This document shows positions 1-7,449 of a DNA stretch of 10,353 nt, piece by piece. Numbering within the stretch: the stretch's first letter is position 1; every line of letters starts with the position of its first letter. Source of the DNA: Clostridia bacterium BRH_c25 (GTDB taxonomy: Bacteria > Bacillota_A > Clostridia > Lutisporales > Lutisporaceae); contig LOES01000216.1 of NCBI GenBank assembly GCA_001515955.1, positions 1 to 10,353 of the forward strand. The letters are read 5' to 3'. Position numbers and translations under genes: made by a program. The notes below the pieces were generated by a model, which saw nothing but the letters and a program-made list of their open reading frames with translations, searched no databases and was not told where the DNA came from.

Positions 1-587
1 AATTAACCAGCACCATTTCAGTTACTTCAGAAGTATCAGAGGTTAACCTGGCAACAACCGGTGAAATGAAAAACAAGCTTGACGATTTGAAAAAGAAATC
101 TGACAAGCTCAAGGAAACATCGGCAGCAATAGATGAATCTCTGCAAGGGCTTATTGCCAAGGGAAAAATACTTGATGATGAAACTAAAAAAGGGATTGAG
201 TTTGCCAAGCAGGAGCTGACAGCTTTGTCACAAAGCAGCACACTGAAGCAAATGAGCCAGGAGCCCTTGGAAAAAACCTTACAGGAGTATATGAAGACGA
301 ATAAAGGTGGATTCAACATGTTCTTTGTCCTTGATTCAAATGGTATACAAAAAACCCGTGATATATGGTGCAATTCCGATGACATAGCCAAATATCAGAA
401 TACCTTGGGTGTGGATTACAGTGATAGGAAGTTCTTTTCGGATGCAATTGCAAAAAGGGCAATTAATGTTACAGAGCCAAGGCTAAGCTACCAGACTTAC
501 AATTTTGTCATAAATATAAGCATACCCATATTCGACAGCACAGGGCAGATAATAGGAATCCTGTCGAGCAGTAAAAAACTTAACTAG
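1..587 (+). CDS. C-terminal part of a Cache/PDC-sensor protein, possibly chemotaxis-receptor-like (5' end outside window)
   Basis: The reading frame is open from base 3 to the TAG at 585-587 with no stop before the first internal ATG at 66, so the gene most likely begins upstream of the window. The first part is hydrophilic, helical and rich in Lys, Glu, Ser and Thr (around LDDLKKKSDKLKETSAAIDE), resembling the tail of a chemoreceptor signalling helix. The last 100 or so residues look like a single Cache/PDC sensor fold: a strand with FFVLDSNG, then DYSDRKFFSDAIAK, then the closing strands FVINISIPIFDSTGQIIGIL. No membrane segment is visible. In typical receptors Cache domains are N-terminal and extracellular, so a C-terminal one is unusual. 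Assignment to a chemoreceptor rests only on the short helical part and is tentative; the Cache call is firmer. It ends before a terminator shared with the converging spore gene. Confidence 0.6.
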   Translation, partial: LTSTISVTSEVSEVNLATTGEMKNKLDDLKKKSDKLKETSAAIDESLQGLIAKGKILDDETKKGIEFAKQELTALSQSSTLKQMSQEPLEKTLQEYMKTNKGGFNMFFVLDSNGIQKTRDIWCNSDDIAKYQNTLGVDYSDRKFFSDAIAKRAINVTEPRLSYQTYNFVINISIPIFDSTGQIIGILSSSKKLN

Positions 588-604
588 AGCGATCATGCAG
601 ATTT

Positions 605-641
605 AAAATAAGAGCACCCCGGAAAGGAGTGCTCTTATTTT
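605..641. terminator. Bidirectional intrinsic terminator between the sensor gene and the spore protein gene
   Basis: A perfect 13-bp inverted repeat pairs 605-617 with 629-641 (AAAATAAGAGCAC and its complement). Inner CC/GG pairs can extend it over a mismatch. Because the arms end in A-runs and T-runs, it yields a U-tract on either strand. It lies between two converging genes, so it can end both transcripts. Confidence 0.88.
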
Positions 642-654
642 AATGGGATTAATA

Positions 655-855
655 TTATCTACCGGACATGCTTCTTTCAGCCTGCTCGATTAATCTTTTA
701 ACCATGTTTCCGCCTACTCTGCCTGCATCCCTTGCTGCGATGTCACCATTGTAGCCTTCTTTTAAGTTTACGCCTACTTCAGTAGCTATCTCAAATTTCA
801 TCCTATCAAGAGCAGCTGCTGCCTGAGGTACTACCTTCTGATTAGTTCTTGCCAT
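655..855 (-). CDS. Alpha/beta-type small acid-soluble spore protein
   Basis: This 66-residue protein belongs to the alpha/beta SASP family, which coats DNA in the dormant spore, protects it from UV and heat, and is degraded to amino acids at germination. The GPR germination-protease site is visible as FEIATEVGV, with cleavage expected between Glu22 and Ile23. The conserved DNA-binding C-terminal half is present (GYNGDIAARDAGRVGGNMVK, residues 34-53). Length is normal for the family. The start at 853-855 is supported by a strong AGGAGGTGA at 861-869. Family members are normally made in the forespore under sigma-G, but no clean sigma-G promoter could be read upstream. It diverges from clpB across a 159-bp spacer. 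The paralogue letter (sspA, sspC and so on) cannot be assigned. It is direct evidence of a spore-former. Confidence 0.96.
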   Translation of the reverse strand: MARTNQKVVPQAAAALDRMKFEIATEVGVNLKEGYNGDIAARDAGRVGGNMVKRLIEQAERSMSGR

Positions 856-936
856 TTATATCACCTCCTGATATTATGTTTTACTGAAATGAGAATAATA
901 TAAGTGTTATATTATTGGTATAGTTCCAAATTTAGC

Positions 937-965
937 TTGCATTTAAAAAACGGATATGATATAAA
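937..965 (+). promoter_or_regulatory. Putative sigma-A promoter of clpB
   Basis: TTGCAT (937-942) and TATAAA (960-965) are separated by 17 bases. The -10 fits well and the -35 is weak (3 of 6 to consensus). Initiation would fall near 972, immediately before the CtsR-like heptads. TATGAT at 955-960 is an alternative -10 but has no properly spaced -35. Confidence 0.45.
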
Positions 966-974
966 ATAATTAAA

Positions 975-997
975 AGTCAAAGAAAGTCAAAGTCAAA
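975..997 (+). promoter_or_regulatory. CtsR-type operator: three AGTCAAA heptads in front of clpB
   Basis: AGTCAAA occurs at 975-981 and 985-991, separated by GAA. This fits the established CtsR box of two direct (A/G)GTCAAA heptads with an NAN spacer. A third heptad at 991-997 overlaps the second by one base. The site sits at the expected transcription start and 4 bases before the ribosome binding site, where a bound repressor would block initiation. CtsR is the class III heat-shock repressor that controls clp genes in Firmicutes. The ctsR gene itself is not in the window. Confidence 0.85.
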
Positions 998-1014
998 GTT
1001 GGAGGAAAAAATAC

Positions 1015-3612
1015 ATGGATATAAATAAACTAACTCAAAAGGCACAGGAAGCGGTTCTTGAATCCCAGAGCCTGGCTATTAAACATAACCATCAGACAAT
1101 TGAAGGAGAGCATTTGCATTTTACATTGATCTCGCAGAATGAGGGCTTGATTCTCAAGCTGCTTTCAAAAATGAATGTGCCTTTCGATTTCTATTATAAG
1201 GATCTTTCAGACCTGCTTGAAAAAATCCCTAAGGTTTATGGTGCGGCAGCTACCTCACCTTATGTTTCCAGAAGGTTTGAAGAGTTATTCATAAAGGCGG
1301 AGGAAGAAGCAAAAAAATTTCAGGATGAGTATATAAGTGTAGAGCATATATTTCTGGCTTTAATAGATGATACAAATTCACCATCCTCAAAAATTTTTAA
1401 AAAGTATGGAATAACAAGAGATAAGTACCTTAGAGAGCTTTCCACAGTGAGGAGCAGTCAAAGAATTACCAGCCAAAATCCGGAGGAAACCTACGAAGCT
1501 CTAAAAAAGTTCGGACGCGACCTGGTGGAGGATGCACGCAGGGGAAAGCTTGATCCGGTAATAGGCAGGGATAATGAAATAAGGAGAGCAATACGGATAC
1601 TTTCAAGAAGAACAAAAAATAATCCTGTGCTTATAGGCGAGCCAGGGGTTGGGAAAACTGCTGCAGTAGAAGGCCTGGCGCAAAGAATAATGAAGGGGGA
1701 CGTGCCTGAGGGGCTTAAGAATAAGACAATCTTTTCTCTGGACATGGGTGCGCTCATAGCTGGAGCCAAGTTCAGGGGAGAGTTTGAGGAGCGGTTGAAG
1801 GCAGTTTTGAAAGAGATTGAAAAGTCAAAGGGCCGAATCATTATGTTCATTGATGAAATCCACAATATAGTAGGAGCAGGGAAGGCTGAAGGAGCAATGG
1901 ATGCAGGGAATCTTTTGAAGCCTATGCTGGCAAGAGGAGAGCTGCATTGCATAGGGGCTACCACCCTGGACGAGTACAGGAAGAATATAGAAAAGGACGC
2001 AGCTCTTGAGCGAAGATTCCAACCGGTGCTTATTGAAGCACCTGATGTAGAGGACACAGTATCAATACTAAGAGGACTCAAAGAGAAATTTGAGATACAC
2101 CATGGTGTCAGGATACAGGATAATGCTTTAATATCGGCTGCAGTGCTTTCCAACAGGTATATCAGCGATAGATTCCTCCCTGATAAGGCTATCGACCTTA
2201 TTGACGAAGCCGCTGCCATGCTGCGTACTGAAATAGACAGCATGCCAAGCGAGCTTGATGAGATAATGAGAAGAATAATGCAGCTGGAAATAGAACGGGA
2301 AGCATTGAAGAAGGAGAGGGATAAGCAGTCGGAGGAGAGACTGGAAGCTCTTAACAAGGAGCTTTCAGAGCTGAAATCTGCCGGAGATGCGATGAAAGCT
2401 CAGTGGGAGCTTGAGAAAGACAATATTAAGAATATACGTGATATAAAAAGGCAGATTGAAGATACAAAATCAGAGATTGAGAAGGCAGAACTGAAGTATG
2501 ATCTCAACAGAGTAGCGGAATTAAAATATGGTAAGCTTATTGAGCTGGAAAAACAGCTAAATGAAGAAAAATCAAAGCTGGAAAAGAAGCAGAGCATGGG
2601 ACAGCTTCTTAGGGAAGAGGTTACCGAAGAAGAAATATCCGAGATAATATCCAAGTGGACCGGAATACCGGTAAAAAGACTTATGGAGAATGAAAGGGAA
2701 AAGCTTCTCAGACTGGATGAAATACTTCACAGAAGAGTTGTAGGGCAGGAGGAAGCGGTTTCTGCAGTAGCAGATGCAGTAATTCGGGCCAGGAGCGGAC
2801 TGAAGGATCCTAAAAGGCCTATTGGCTCCTTCGTATTCCTTGGACCCACAGGGGTAGGAAAGACTGAGCTGGCTAAAGCCCTTGCAGAAGCACTTTTTGA
2901 CAGTGAGGACAATATAATAAGGATAGATATGTCTGAATATATGGAAAAGCATACTGTCGCAAGGCTCATAGGTGCACCTCCCGGCTATGTCGGCTATGAT
3001 GAAGGAGGGCAGCTTACTGAAGCAGTCAGAAGAAAGCCATACTCTGTATTGCTCTTTGATGAGATAGAAAAGGCTCATCATGATGTGTTCAATATTTTTC
3101 TCCAGATTCTTGATGAAGGAAGACTTACGGACAGTCAGGGCAGAACTGTGGATTTCAAGAATACTGTTATTATCATGACTTCAAATATAGGCAGCATGTA
3201 CCTTCTGGAAGGTGTGGACAAAGACGGTGAATTGAAGCCTGAAGCAGAAAAGGCAGTTAATGAGGAGCTTAAGCGGCATTTCAGGCCTGAGTTTTTGAAT
3301 AGAGTGGATGATATCGTGTTCTTCAAGCCTCTGCATAAGGAACAAATAAGGAAAATAATCGAACTGCTCTTTGAAAAAGTGGCGGAAAGGCTTAAGGACA
3401 GGAATATAAAAATCTCACTGAGTGATGATGCCAAGGACTATATAATGAACAATTCCTATGATCCCGTCTATGGGGCAAGACCGTTGAAAAGGTTCATACA
3501 AAGAAAAATGGAGACCTCTATAGGAAGAGCATTGATAGCCGGTGAAATAGAAGACGGAGACAACATACTTATTGATTCGGAGGAAAATGAGCTGAAATTC
3601 AGGAAGGGTTAA
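1015..3612 (+). CDS. clpB: ClpB protein disaggregase (Hsp100, AAA+)
   Basis: ClpB is a cytosolic hexameric disaggregase that pulls polypeptides out of aggregates with DnaK. At 865 residues it has the usual full length. In order: an N-terminal Clp repeat domain (about 1-145); AAA+ domain 1 with Walker A GEPGVGKT (208-215), pore loop [13 protein letters not shown] around Lys252-Phe253, Walker B IDE (279-281) and arginine fingers Arg333/Arg334; a long charged coiled-coil middle domain (about 405-535) that separates ClpB from ClpC and ClpA; and AAA+ domain 2 with Walker A GPTGVGKT (610-617), pore loop GYVG (657-660), Walker B FDE (681-683) and sensor-2 GAR (820-822). Pore loop 1 has Phe where Tyr is usual, a conservative change. 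GGAGG at 1001-1005 supports the ATG at 1015. The CtsR-like operator upstream predicts heat induction. It appears monocistronic. Confidence 0.98.
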   Translation: MDINKLTQKAQEAVLESQSLAIKHNHQTIEGEHLHFTLISQNEGLILKLLSKMNVPFDFYYKDLSDLLEKIPKVYGAAATSPYVSRRFEELFIKAEEEAKKFQDEYISVEHIFLALIDDTNSPSSKIFKKYGITRDKYLRELSTVRSSQRITSQNPEETYEALKKFGRDLVEDARRGKLDPVIGRDNEIRRAIRILSRRTKNNPVLIGEPGVGKTAAVEGLAQRIMKGDVPEGLKNKTIFSLDMGALIAGAKFRGEFEERLKAVLKEIEKSKGRIIMFIDEIHNIVGAGKAEGAMDAGNLLKPMLARGELHCIGATTLDEYRKNIEKDAALERRFQPVLIEAPDVEDTVSILRGLKEKFEIHHGVRIQDNALISAAVLSNRYISDRFLPDKAIDLIDEAAAMLRTEIDSMPSELDEIMRRIMQLEIEREALKKERDKQSEERLEALNKELSELKSAGDAMKAQWELEKDNIKNIRDIKRQIEDTKSEIEKAELKYDLNRVAELKYGKLIELEKQLNEEKSKLEKKQSMGQLLREEVTEEEISEIISKWTGIPVKRLMENEREKLLRLDEILHRRVVGQEEAVSAVADAVIRARSGLKDPKRPIGSFVFLGPTGVGKTELAKALAEALFDSEDNIIRIDMSEYMEKHTVARLIGAPPGYVGYDEGGQLTEAVRRKPYSVLLFDEIEKAHHDVFNIFLQILDEGRLTDSQGRTVDFKNTVIIMTSNIGSMYLLEGVDKDGELKPEAEKAVNEELKRHFRPEFLNRVDDIVFFKPLHKEQIRKIIELLFEKVAERLKDRNIKISLSDDAKDYIMNNSYDPVYGARPLKRFIQRKMETSIGRALIAGEIEDGDNILIDSEENELKFRKG

Positions 3613-3630
3613 TACCCTTCCTGAATTTTT
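3595..3630. terminator. Bidirectional terminator wrapped around the clpB stop codon
   Basis: A perfect 15-bp inverted repeat pairs 3595-3609 with 3614-3628. The left arm is the last clpB sense codons, and the TAA stop at 3610-3612 lies in the 4-base loop. Five T's (3626-3630) follow on the plus strand, and the arms give a U-rich end on the minus strand too. The last base of the T-run is already in the stop codon of the converging MFS gene, so one hairpin probably ends both operons. Confidence 0.9.
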
Positions 3631-4868
3631 CAGCAGCGCATGAATTCTTTTATGAAGATCACAGGAACCGTCATAAGGCATATAAATAGTCCCAGAAAAA
3701 AGAAAGTGTTCTGTATATCCAGCCCTGAGGCTATAAAACCGGATACCGCATACCCTAACGGCAGACCAAGCATACATAGCGTCCCCATTATTGATGATAC
3801 CCTACCCATTTTATCCCTTGGGGTGATTTCCTGGACAATTGTTATAGCACTGGTTGATATGAAGGGAATAAATGCGCCCGTGATGCCGCATATGCTTATA
3901 GCCATATATAGGTTATTTACAATGCCAAGCAGCCCGATACCCAACCCCAAAGCTACAAATCCAACTAATATAAGTGTGCTTTTTTTGAATCTTCCGCCAA
4001 GCTGTGCTATTGCAAGGGCACCTATTATCATACCTATAGTAAAGGACATTTCAATCAGACCGTATCCTTTAGAGCCTGCCATGAGGATTCTGTCCGAATA
4101 CGCAGGCACGAGTATGTTGAATGGAGTAAGCAGAAAGTTTGCAAGACATGAGATAGTCACTGCAACAGCGAGTACGATACTATTTTTTATAATATTAAGG
4201 CCTTCCTTCATTTCAGTGAGAACTGCGTCTGCAGATAACGGCTTTCCGGGAGGTATACTCTCATCAAAGGGGGCAGCAACGGCTGTGAACGCTGAGAAAA
4301 TAAAGGTGAAGGCATCGATGAGTATAGCAGTACCTATGCTCCAGATTCCTAGAATCAATGCAGCCACACCGGTACCAATAATCTGTGCAGCGGAGTTTGA
4401 TGCCTCACGCAGTGAATTTGCTGTCAGGTAGTGCTCTTTTCTTACTAGCAGCTGCATGGCGCTTGCCCTGGCAGGGTGGGCAAATACTTCACAGCAGGAA
4501 TTAAAGAAAGTGAAAATATAAAGGTAGTATATTTCTAGAGTGCCAAAGAAGAAAAGCAGTGCGACAAATGCAGTCGATATGCCTCTAAGCAAATCTGCCG
4601 CAATCATTACCTTTCTTTTTGCCATCCTGTCTACAAAAACTCCCGCAATCATTCCGAAAATCAAAGAGGGCAATGCATTTACAGCCATAATAGTACCCAT
4701 CAGTATAAGAGAACCTGTCATTATATATATCATCCACATAAATGCTATACTGTCTAGTGCATCACCAAACCGGGACACGGTATTCCCCAGCCATATCAGC
4801 AGGAAGGACCTATATTGTAAAAGAGCCGGGAAGCCATTTTTTTCTGCCGGGCCAGTTTTTATTTCCAT
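3630..4868 (-). CDS. MFS efflux transporter, MefA/macrolide-efflux-like
   Basis: This 412-residue integral membrane protein of the major facilitator superfamily should have about 12 membrane helices and act as a proton-driven exporter. The N-terminal pattern (FLLIWLGNTVSRFGDALDSIAFMWMIY) and the signature loop after helix 2, GVFVDRMAKRK (residues 76-86, with Asp80 and Arg81), are typical of the Mef-like drug exporters of Firmicutes. The ATG at 4866-4868 is preceded by AAGGAG at 4877-4882 and begins 2 bases after the stop of the ArsR-like gene, so the two are probably cotranscribed and translationally coupled. Pairing with its own regulator suggests export of a small molecule sensed by that regulator. 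The substrate cannot be read from sequence, and a resistance phenotype should not be assumed. Confidence 0.88.
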   Translation of the reverse strand: MEIKTGPAEKNGFPALLQYRSFLLIWLGNTVSRFGDALDSIAFMWMIYIMTGSLILMGTIMAVNALPSLIFGMIAGVFVDRMAKRKVMIAADLLRGISTAFVALLFFFGTLEIYYLYIFTFFNSCCEVFAHPARASAMQLLVRKEHYLTANSLREASNSAAQIIGTGVAALILGIWSIGTAILIDAFTFIFSAFTAVAAPFDESIPPGKPLSADAVLTEMKEGLNIIKNSIVLAVAVTISCLANFLLTPFNILVPAYSDRILMAGSKGYGLIEMSFTIGMIIGALAIAQLGGRFKKSTLILVGFVALGLGIGLLGIVNNLYMAISICGITGAFIPFISTSAITIVQEITPRDKMGRVSSIMGTLCMLGLPLGYAVSGFIASGLDIQNTFFFLGLFICLMTVPVIFIKEFMRC

Positions 4869-4870
4869 CT

Positions 4871-5428
4871 CTAATCTCCTTCCGGGCTGTCATATTTCCT
4901 GAAAAGCAAGAAGCCATGTACATAAGCCTTTGCACCCTCACTGTACTTTTTTGAGTTGACATAGTTGGTAACAATCAAGTCAAGCTCTTCACATTCTTCA
5001 TCAGTAAGGTACACGGTGCCCATAGTCATTTTTGCATCCCTGGCATTCTTGTTTGTATATTTCCTGAATCGCCCATACTCATCCAAAAGGGTATTGAGCA
5101 CCATGCCCCCCATTTCCTGCAGCTCCTCTGAGCAGCCTTCGGATGTGCTGAAATTCTTATCTATTCTTATGTTTTCAGCAGTAGGCAGGTAGTACTTTTC
5201 CAGTATTCCGGATTTTTCACGTGTCTCTACAATTTCGAGAATACCTATTCTCTCCAGCTCTTTGACATGATAGTGTACTTTTGCCGGTACTTCATCAAGC
5301 TTGACTGCAATCTGTTTTACAGTCATTGGCTCATTTTTATCCCCATAAGCCAGTAGTATCTTGAGTCTGAAGGGATCTGAAAAGGTTTTTATCTCATCCA
5401 GGGTTGATAATATTTTTTCGTACTGCAT
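4871..5428 (-). CDS. ArsR-like winged-helix transcriptional regulator
   Basis: The preferred product has 185 residues and starts at MQYEKILSTLDE. That ATG (5426-5428) has GGAGG at 5435-5439 with 6-base spacing, whereas a possible start 27 bases upstream has no comparable site. Residues about 10-82 form an ArsR-type winged helix: FSDPFRLKILLAYG, then a helix-turn-helix with TVKQIAVKLDEVPAKVHYHVKELERIGIL (about 36-64), then a wing ending in EKYYL. The recognition helix contains KVHYHVKEL. The C-terminal 100 residues are acidic and helical and match no domain I can name; they may bind a ligand or form dimers. No metal-binding Cys pair typical of metal-sensing ArsR proteins is present. It is the first gene of an operon with the MFS exporter, and it most likely represses that operon. 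Confidence 0.85.
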   Translation of the reverse strand: MQYEKILSTLDEIKTFSDPFRLKILLAYGDKNEPMTVKQIAVKLDEVPAKVHYHVKELERIGILEIVETREKSGILEKYYLPTAENIRIDKNFSTSEGCSEELQEMGGMVLNTLLDEYGRFRKYTNKNARDAKMTMGTVYLTDEECEELDLIVTNYVNSKKYSEGAKAYVHGFLLFRKYDSPEGD

Positions 5429-5465
5429 AGTATACCTCCAAATTAAATTTAACAATAAAATAAAT

Positions 5466-5514
5466 TTTAATAATAATATTAATTAAATTATACCACGTGT
5501 TTCCAAATTGTAAA
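5466..5514 (-). promoter_or_regulatory. Sigma-A promoter of the regulator-exporter operon, with a candidate operator
   Basis: Read on the minus strand: TTTACA (5509-5514, 5 of 6 to consensus), a 16-base spacer, then a perfect TATAAT (5487-5492) with the extended -10 TGG just before it. Initiation would be near 5480. An imperfect AT-rich inverted repeat, TTTAAT with ATTAAA (5466-5487), overlaps the start region and could be the regulator's operator, but low complexity makes this uncertain. The promoter itself is one of the best in the window. Confidence 0.7.
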
Positions 5515-5582
5515 GAGGATTTAATTCACTGGCTTATTGTGCTATATTAGTATATGTAGAGATTTTCGAAGGAGGAGATGAA

Positions 5583-5993
5583 ATGGGTAAGACATTTTCG
5601 CAGATAAATGTCGGGGATACAGCAAGCTTTGAGAAGACTATAAGCGAAGCTGATGTATACATGTTTGCCGGAGTAACAGGAGATATGAACCCGGCACATA
5701 TAAATCATGAAGCCATGAAAAATACAAAATTCGGCGGAAGGATTGTTCACGGTATGCTGACAGCGGGCCTTGTGTCTGCAGTGTTGGGAATGCAGCTGCC
5801 AGGTCCCGGAACCATATATCTTTCACAGCAGCTCAGTTTTAAGGCTCCTGTGAAAATGGGAGAAACTATAAAAGCAGTGGCAGAAGTAATAGAAAAGCTT
5901 GAAAAGGGCAGAGTAAGGATAAAAACAACCTGCTATAGCCAGGATGGAGTTGAAGTTCTGGATGGCGAGGCACTTGTCATAGCACCCAAATAA
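5583..5993 (+). CDS. MaoC-like (R)-specific enoyl-CoA hydratase (PhaJ type)
   Basis: This 136-residue single hot-dog domain of the MaoC/(R)-hydratase family reversibly hydrates trans-2-enoyl-CoA to (R)-3-hydroxyacyl-CoA in the cytosol. The catalytic hydratase-2 motif is intact: AGVTGDMNPAHIN with Asp34, Asn36 and His39, followed by GGRIVHGMLTAG (51-62). Length matches the small PhaJ class. A strong AAGGAGG at 5569-5575 fixes the ATG at 5583. It is followed after 17 bases by a cupin gene, so the two form a bicistron. No polyhydroxyalkanoate synthase or fatty-acid gene is nearby, so whether it feeds butyrate-type, lipid or other acyl-CoA metabolism cannot be told here. In clostridia such proteins are sometimes annotated as 3-hydroxybutyryl-CoA dehydratases. 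Confidence 0.92.
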   Translation: MGKTFSQINVGDTASFEKTISEADVYMFAGVTGDMNPAHINHEAMKNTKFGGRIVHGMLTAGLVSAVLGMQLPGPGTIYLSQQLSFKAPVKMGETIKAVAEVIEKLEKGRVRIKTTCYSQDGVEVLDGEALVIAPK

Positions 5994-6010
5994 CATAAGG
6001 AGGAACTTTT

Positions 6011-6352
6011 ATGGATGCAATTATCAGGAATCAGAGAGATGTAGAGCTTGTAAAGAGGCCGAATCACAAAGAGTTATACGCAAAGCAGCTGACAATAAAT
6101 GATGAGAACGGAAGGCTTTCAGCAAACCTTGCAATAATAAAGCCCGGTGGTGAAATATTGCCTCATACCCATGAGGTGCTTGAGGTATTTTATATAATTG
6201 AAGGTGAAGGCTCGGCACTGGTTAACGGTATAAGACAGAAGGCGGAAGCGGGCACTATAATAATAGCACCTACTGGAAGCGAACACGGAATTCTAAATAC
6301 CGGTGATAAGGATATAGTTATGTATTGTGTATTTTCACCGGGAAATGCATAA
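6011..6352 (+). CDS. Small single-domain cupin with intact metal site
   Basis: This is a 113-residue cupin beta-barrel. Both conserved motifs match their consensus: motif 1 is G46-x5-H52-x-H54-x3-E58-x6-G65 and motif 2 is G81-x5-P87-x-G89-x2-H92-x3-N96. All four metal ligands (His52, His54, Glu58, His92) are present, so it probably binds a divalent metal. AAGGAGGA at 5997-6004 gives a clear ribosome binding site for the ATG at 6011. It follows the MaoC-like gene by 17 bases and precedes a probable terminator. Such small cupins include isomerases, dioxygenases and ligand sensors, so no reaction is assigned. A role linked to the hydratase's substrate is an inference from the shared operon only. 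Confidence 0.88.
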   Translation: MDAIIRNQRDVELVKRPNHKELYAKQLTINDENGRLSANLAIIKPGGEILPHTHEVLEVFYIIEGEGSALVNGIRQKAEAGTIIIAPTGSEHGILNTGDKDIVMYCVFSPGNA

Positions 6353-6361
6353 TAACTTTTA

Positions 6362-6396
6362 GGGCTGTAAGTTATAATACTTATTGCCCGATTTTA
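6362..6396 (+). terminator. Probable terminator of the MaoC-cupin operon
   Basis: GGGC (6362-6365) pairs with GCCC (6386-6389), and after a short mismatch AAGT pairs with ACTT further in, leaving a small AT loop. GATTTTATTTAA follows as a T-rich but interrupted tail. The stem is imperfect, so termination may be leaky. Confidence 0.55.
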
Positions 6397-6409
6397 TTTA
6401 ACGATTACA

Positions 6410-6438
6410 TTGCAGCGCAATAGCACAAAATATATAAA
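6410..6438 (+). promoter_or_regulatory. Putative promoter of the pseudouridine synthase-methyltransferase pair
   Basis: TTGCAG (6410-6415) and TATAAA (6433-6438) are spaced by 17 bases. The -35 is only 3 of 6 to consensus. A start near 6445 would leave a leader of about a dozen bases with the AGAGGTG ribosome binding site at its very beginning. An inverted repeat, ATTGC/GCAAT (6409-6421), overlaps the -35. Confidence 0.35.
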
Positions 6439-6456
6439 AACGGACAGAGGTGCAAC

Positions 6457-7449
6457 ATGTTCGAAATCAGAATGACTGAAAACGAATCAGGCCAAAGGGT
6501 GGATAGATTTCTTAGAAAATATCTCAAGGAGTATACCCTGGGAGACATTTACAAGCTTTTCAGGAAGAACAAAATCAAGCTGAATGGAAAGAGAGTAAAG
6601 GAGAATCAGATGCTCAGCGAGGGTGACCTGCTGCAGCTCTACGTTGAAAAGCCGGAAGCAGAAGCCGGACAGGATTTGCCTGTACCCAAACCGGGAAAAA
6701 GCCTGGACGTAATTTTCGAGGATGAAAATATAATAATTGTCAATAAGCCTGCTGGTCTGCTAACTCACCCTGATAAACCGGTCGACAGCGATACGCTTAT
6801 AGACAGAGCTTTGTACCATATATACAAGAAAAAAGGGACTGTGCAGTCGGAGACCTTTTCTCCTGCGGTATGCAACAGGCTGGACCGGAATACCGGTGGA
6901 ATTGTAATGGTAGCCAAGAATTACAAGACCTTAAAAGCAGTGAATAGTACTATCAGAGAAAGAGGAGTGCAAAAACTATACCTGTGCATAGTAGCTGGAA
7001 AAATGGAAAAGAGCGGAGAGATAAAAGCCTTTATTAAGAAGGATGAGGAGAGTAATACTTCTTCAATCCAGGATACTTATAAAGGGGATGGGAAGGAGAT
7101 ACACACGATTTTTAGAACCCTTGGGGTATCAGATACCATAATGGAGCTGGGAATGCGCTTTTCACTTCTGGAGGTTGAACTGGTAACAGGAAGGTCCCAT
7201 CAGATAAGAGCTCACTTAGCAAGCTTGGGGCACCCTCTTGCAGGTGATCTGAAGTACGGGGAAAGGGATATAAATGAATGCTTCAGGAAACAGTATGGCT
7301 TGAAGCATCAGTTCCTTTATGCATATAAAGTGGCTTTCCGTGAAGTACATCAGGATATAGGCTATCTGAAGGGCAAGAACTTTGTAAGCAGACTGCCGGA
7401 GAATTTCGCAAAAATAGCCGGCAGGCTATTCGGGATGGAGGGGATTTGA
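6457..7449 (+). CDS. RluA/RluC-family 23S rRNA-type pseudouridine synthase
   Basis: This 330-residue enzyme of the RluA family isomerises specific uridines in RNA to pseudouridine. An N-terminal S4 RNA-binding domain (about 12-75, RVDRFLRKYL...LFRKNKIKLNGKRVKENQMLSEGDLLQLY) precedes the catalytic domain (about 83-310). The domain begins with DVIFEDENIIIVNKPAGLLTHPD and carries the active-site block NRLDRNTGG (140-148) with catalytic Asp143. The later motif TGRSHQIRAHLASLGHPLAGDLKYG (from 244) is also present. Compared with the textbook HRLDxxTSG block, His is Asn and Ser is Gly, changes that leave the Asp and Arg intact. The RluC-like layout suggests a 23S rRNA target, but the exact uridines cannot be deduced. 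AGAGGTG at 6446-6452 is the likely ribosome binding site. The methyltransferase gene begins at the very next base after its TGA. Confidence 0.92.
   Translation: MFEIRMTENESGQRVDRFLRKYLKEYTLGDIYKLFRKNKIKLNGKRVKENQMLSEGDLLQLYVEKPEAEAGQDLPVPKPGKSLDVIFEDENIIIVNKPAGLLTHPDKPVDSDTLIDRALYHIYKKKGTVQSETFSPAVCNRLDRNTGGIVMVAKNYKTLKAVNSTIRERGVQKLYLCIVAGKMEKSGEIKAFIKKDEESNTSSIQDTYKGDGKEIHTIFRTLGVSDTIMELGMRFSLLEVELVTGRSHQIRAHLASLGHPLAGDLKYGERDINECFRKQYGLKHQFLYAYKVAFREVHQDIGYLKGKNFVSRLPENFAKIAGRLFGMEGI

Noticed and set aside
872..878. CATAATA as a sigma-G -10 element for the spore protein gene (minus strand)
   Set aside because: It matches the -10 consensus, but initiation would fall inside the ribosome binding site. 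The alternative CATTTCA (885-891) with TAATA 18 bases upstream is spaced sensibly but matches both elements only partly, so neither is listed.
1491..2357. Long minus-strand open frame antisense to clpB
   Set aside because: It is Ser/Ile/Leu-rich low-complexity translation, has no supporting ribosome binding site and lies wholly inside the unambiguous clpB gene. Other antisense frames in clpB were dropped for the same reason.
3640..4431. 263-codon plus-strand open frame opposite the MFS gene
   Set aside because: The minus strand encodes a convincing MFS protein with a ribosome binding site and operon context. This frame is its shadow, as is the one at 4540-4902.
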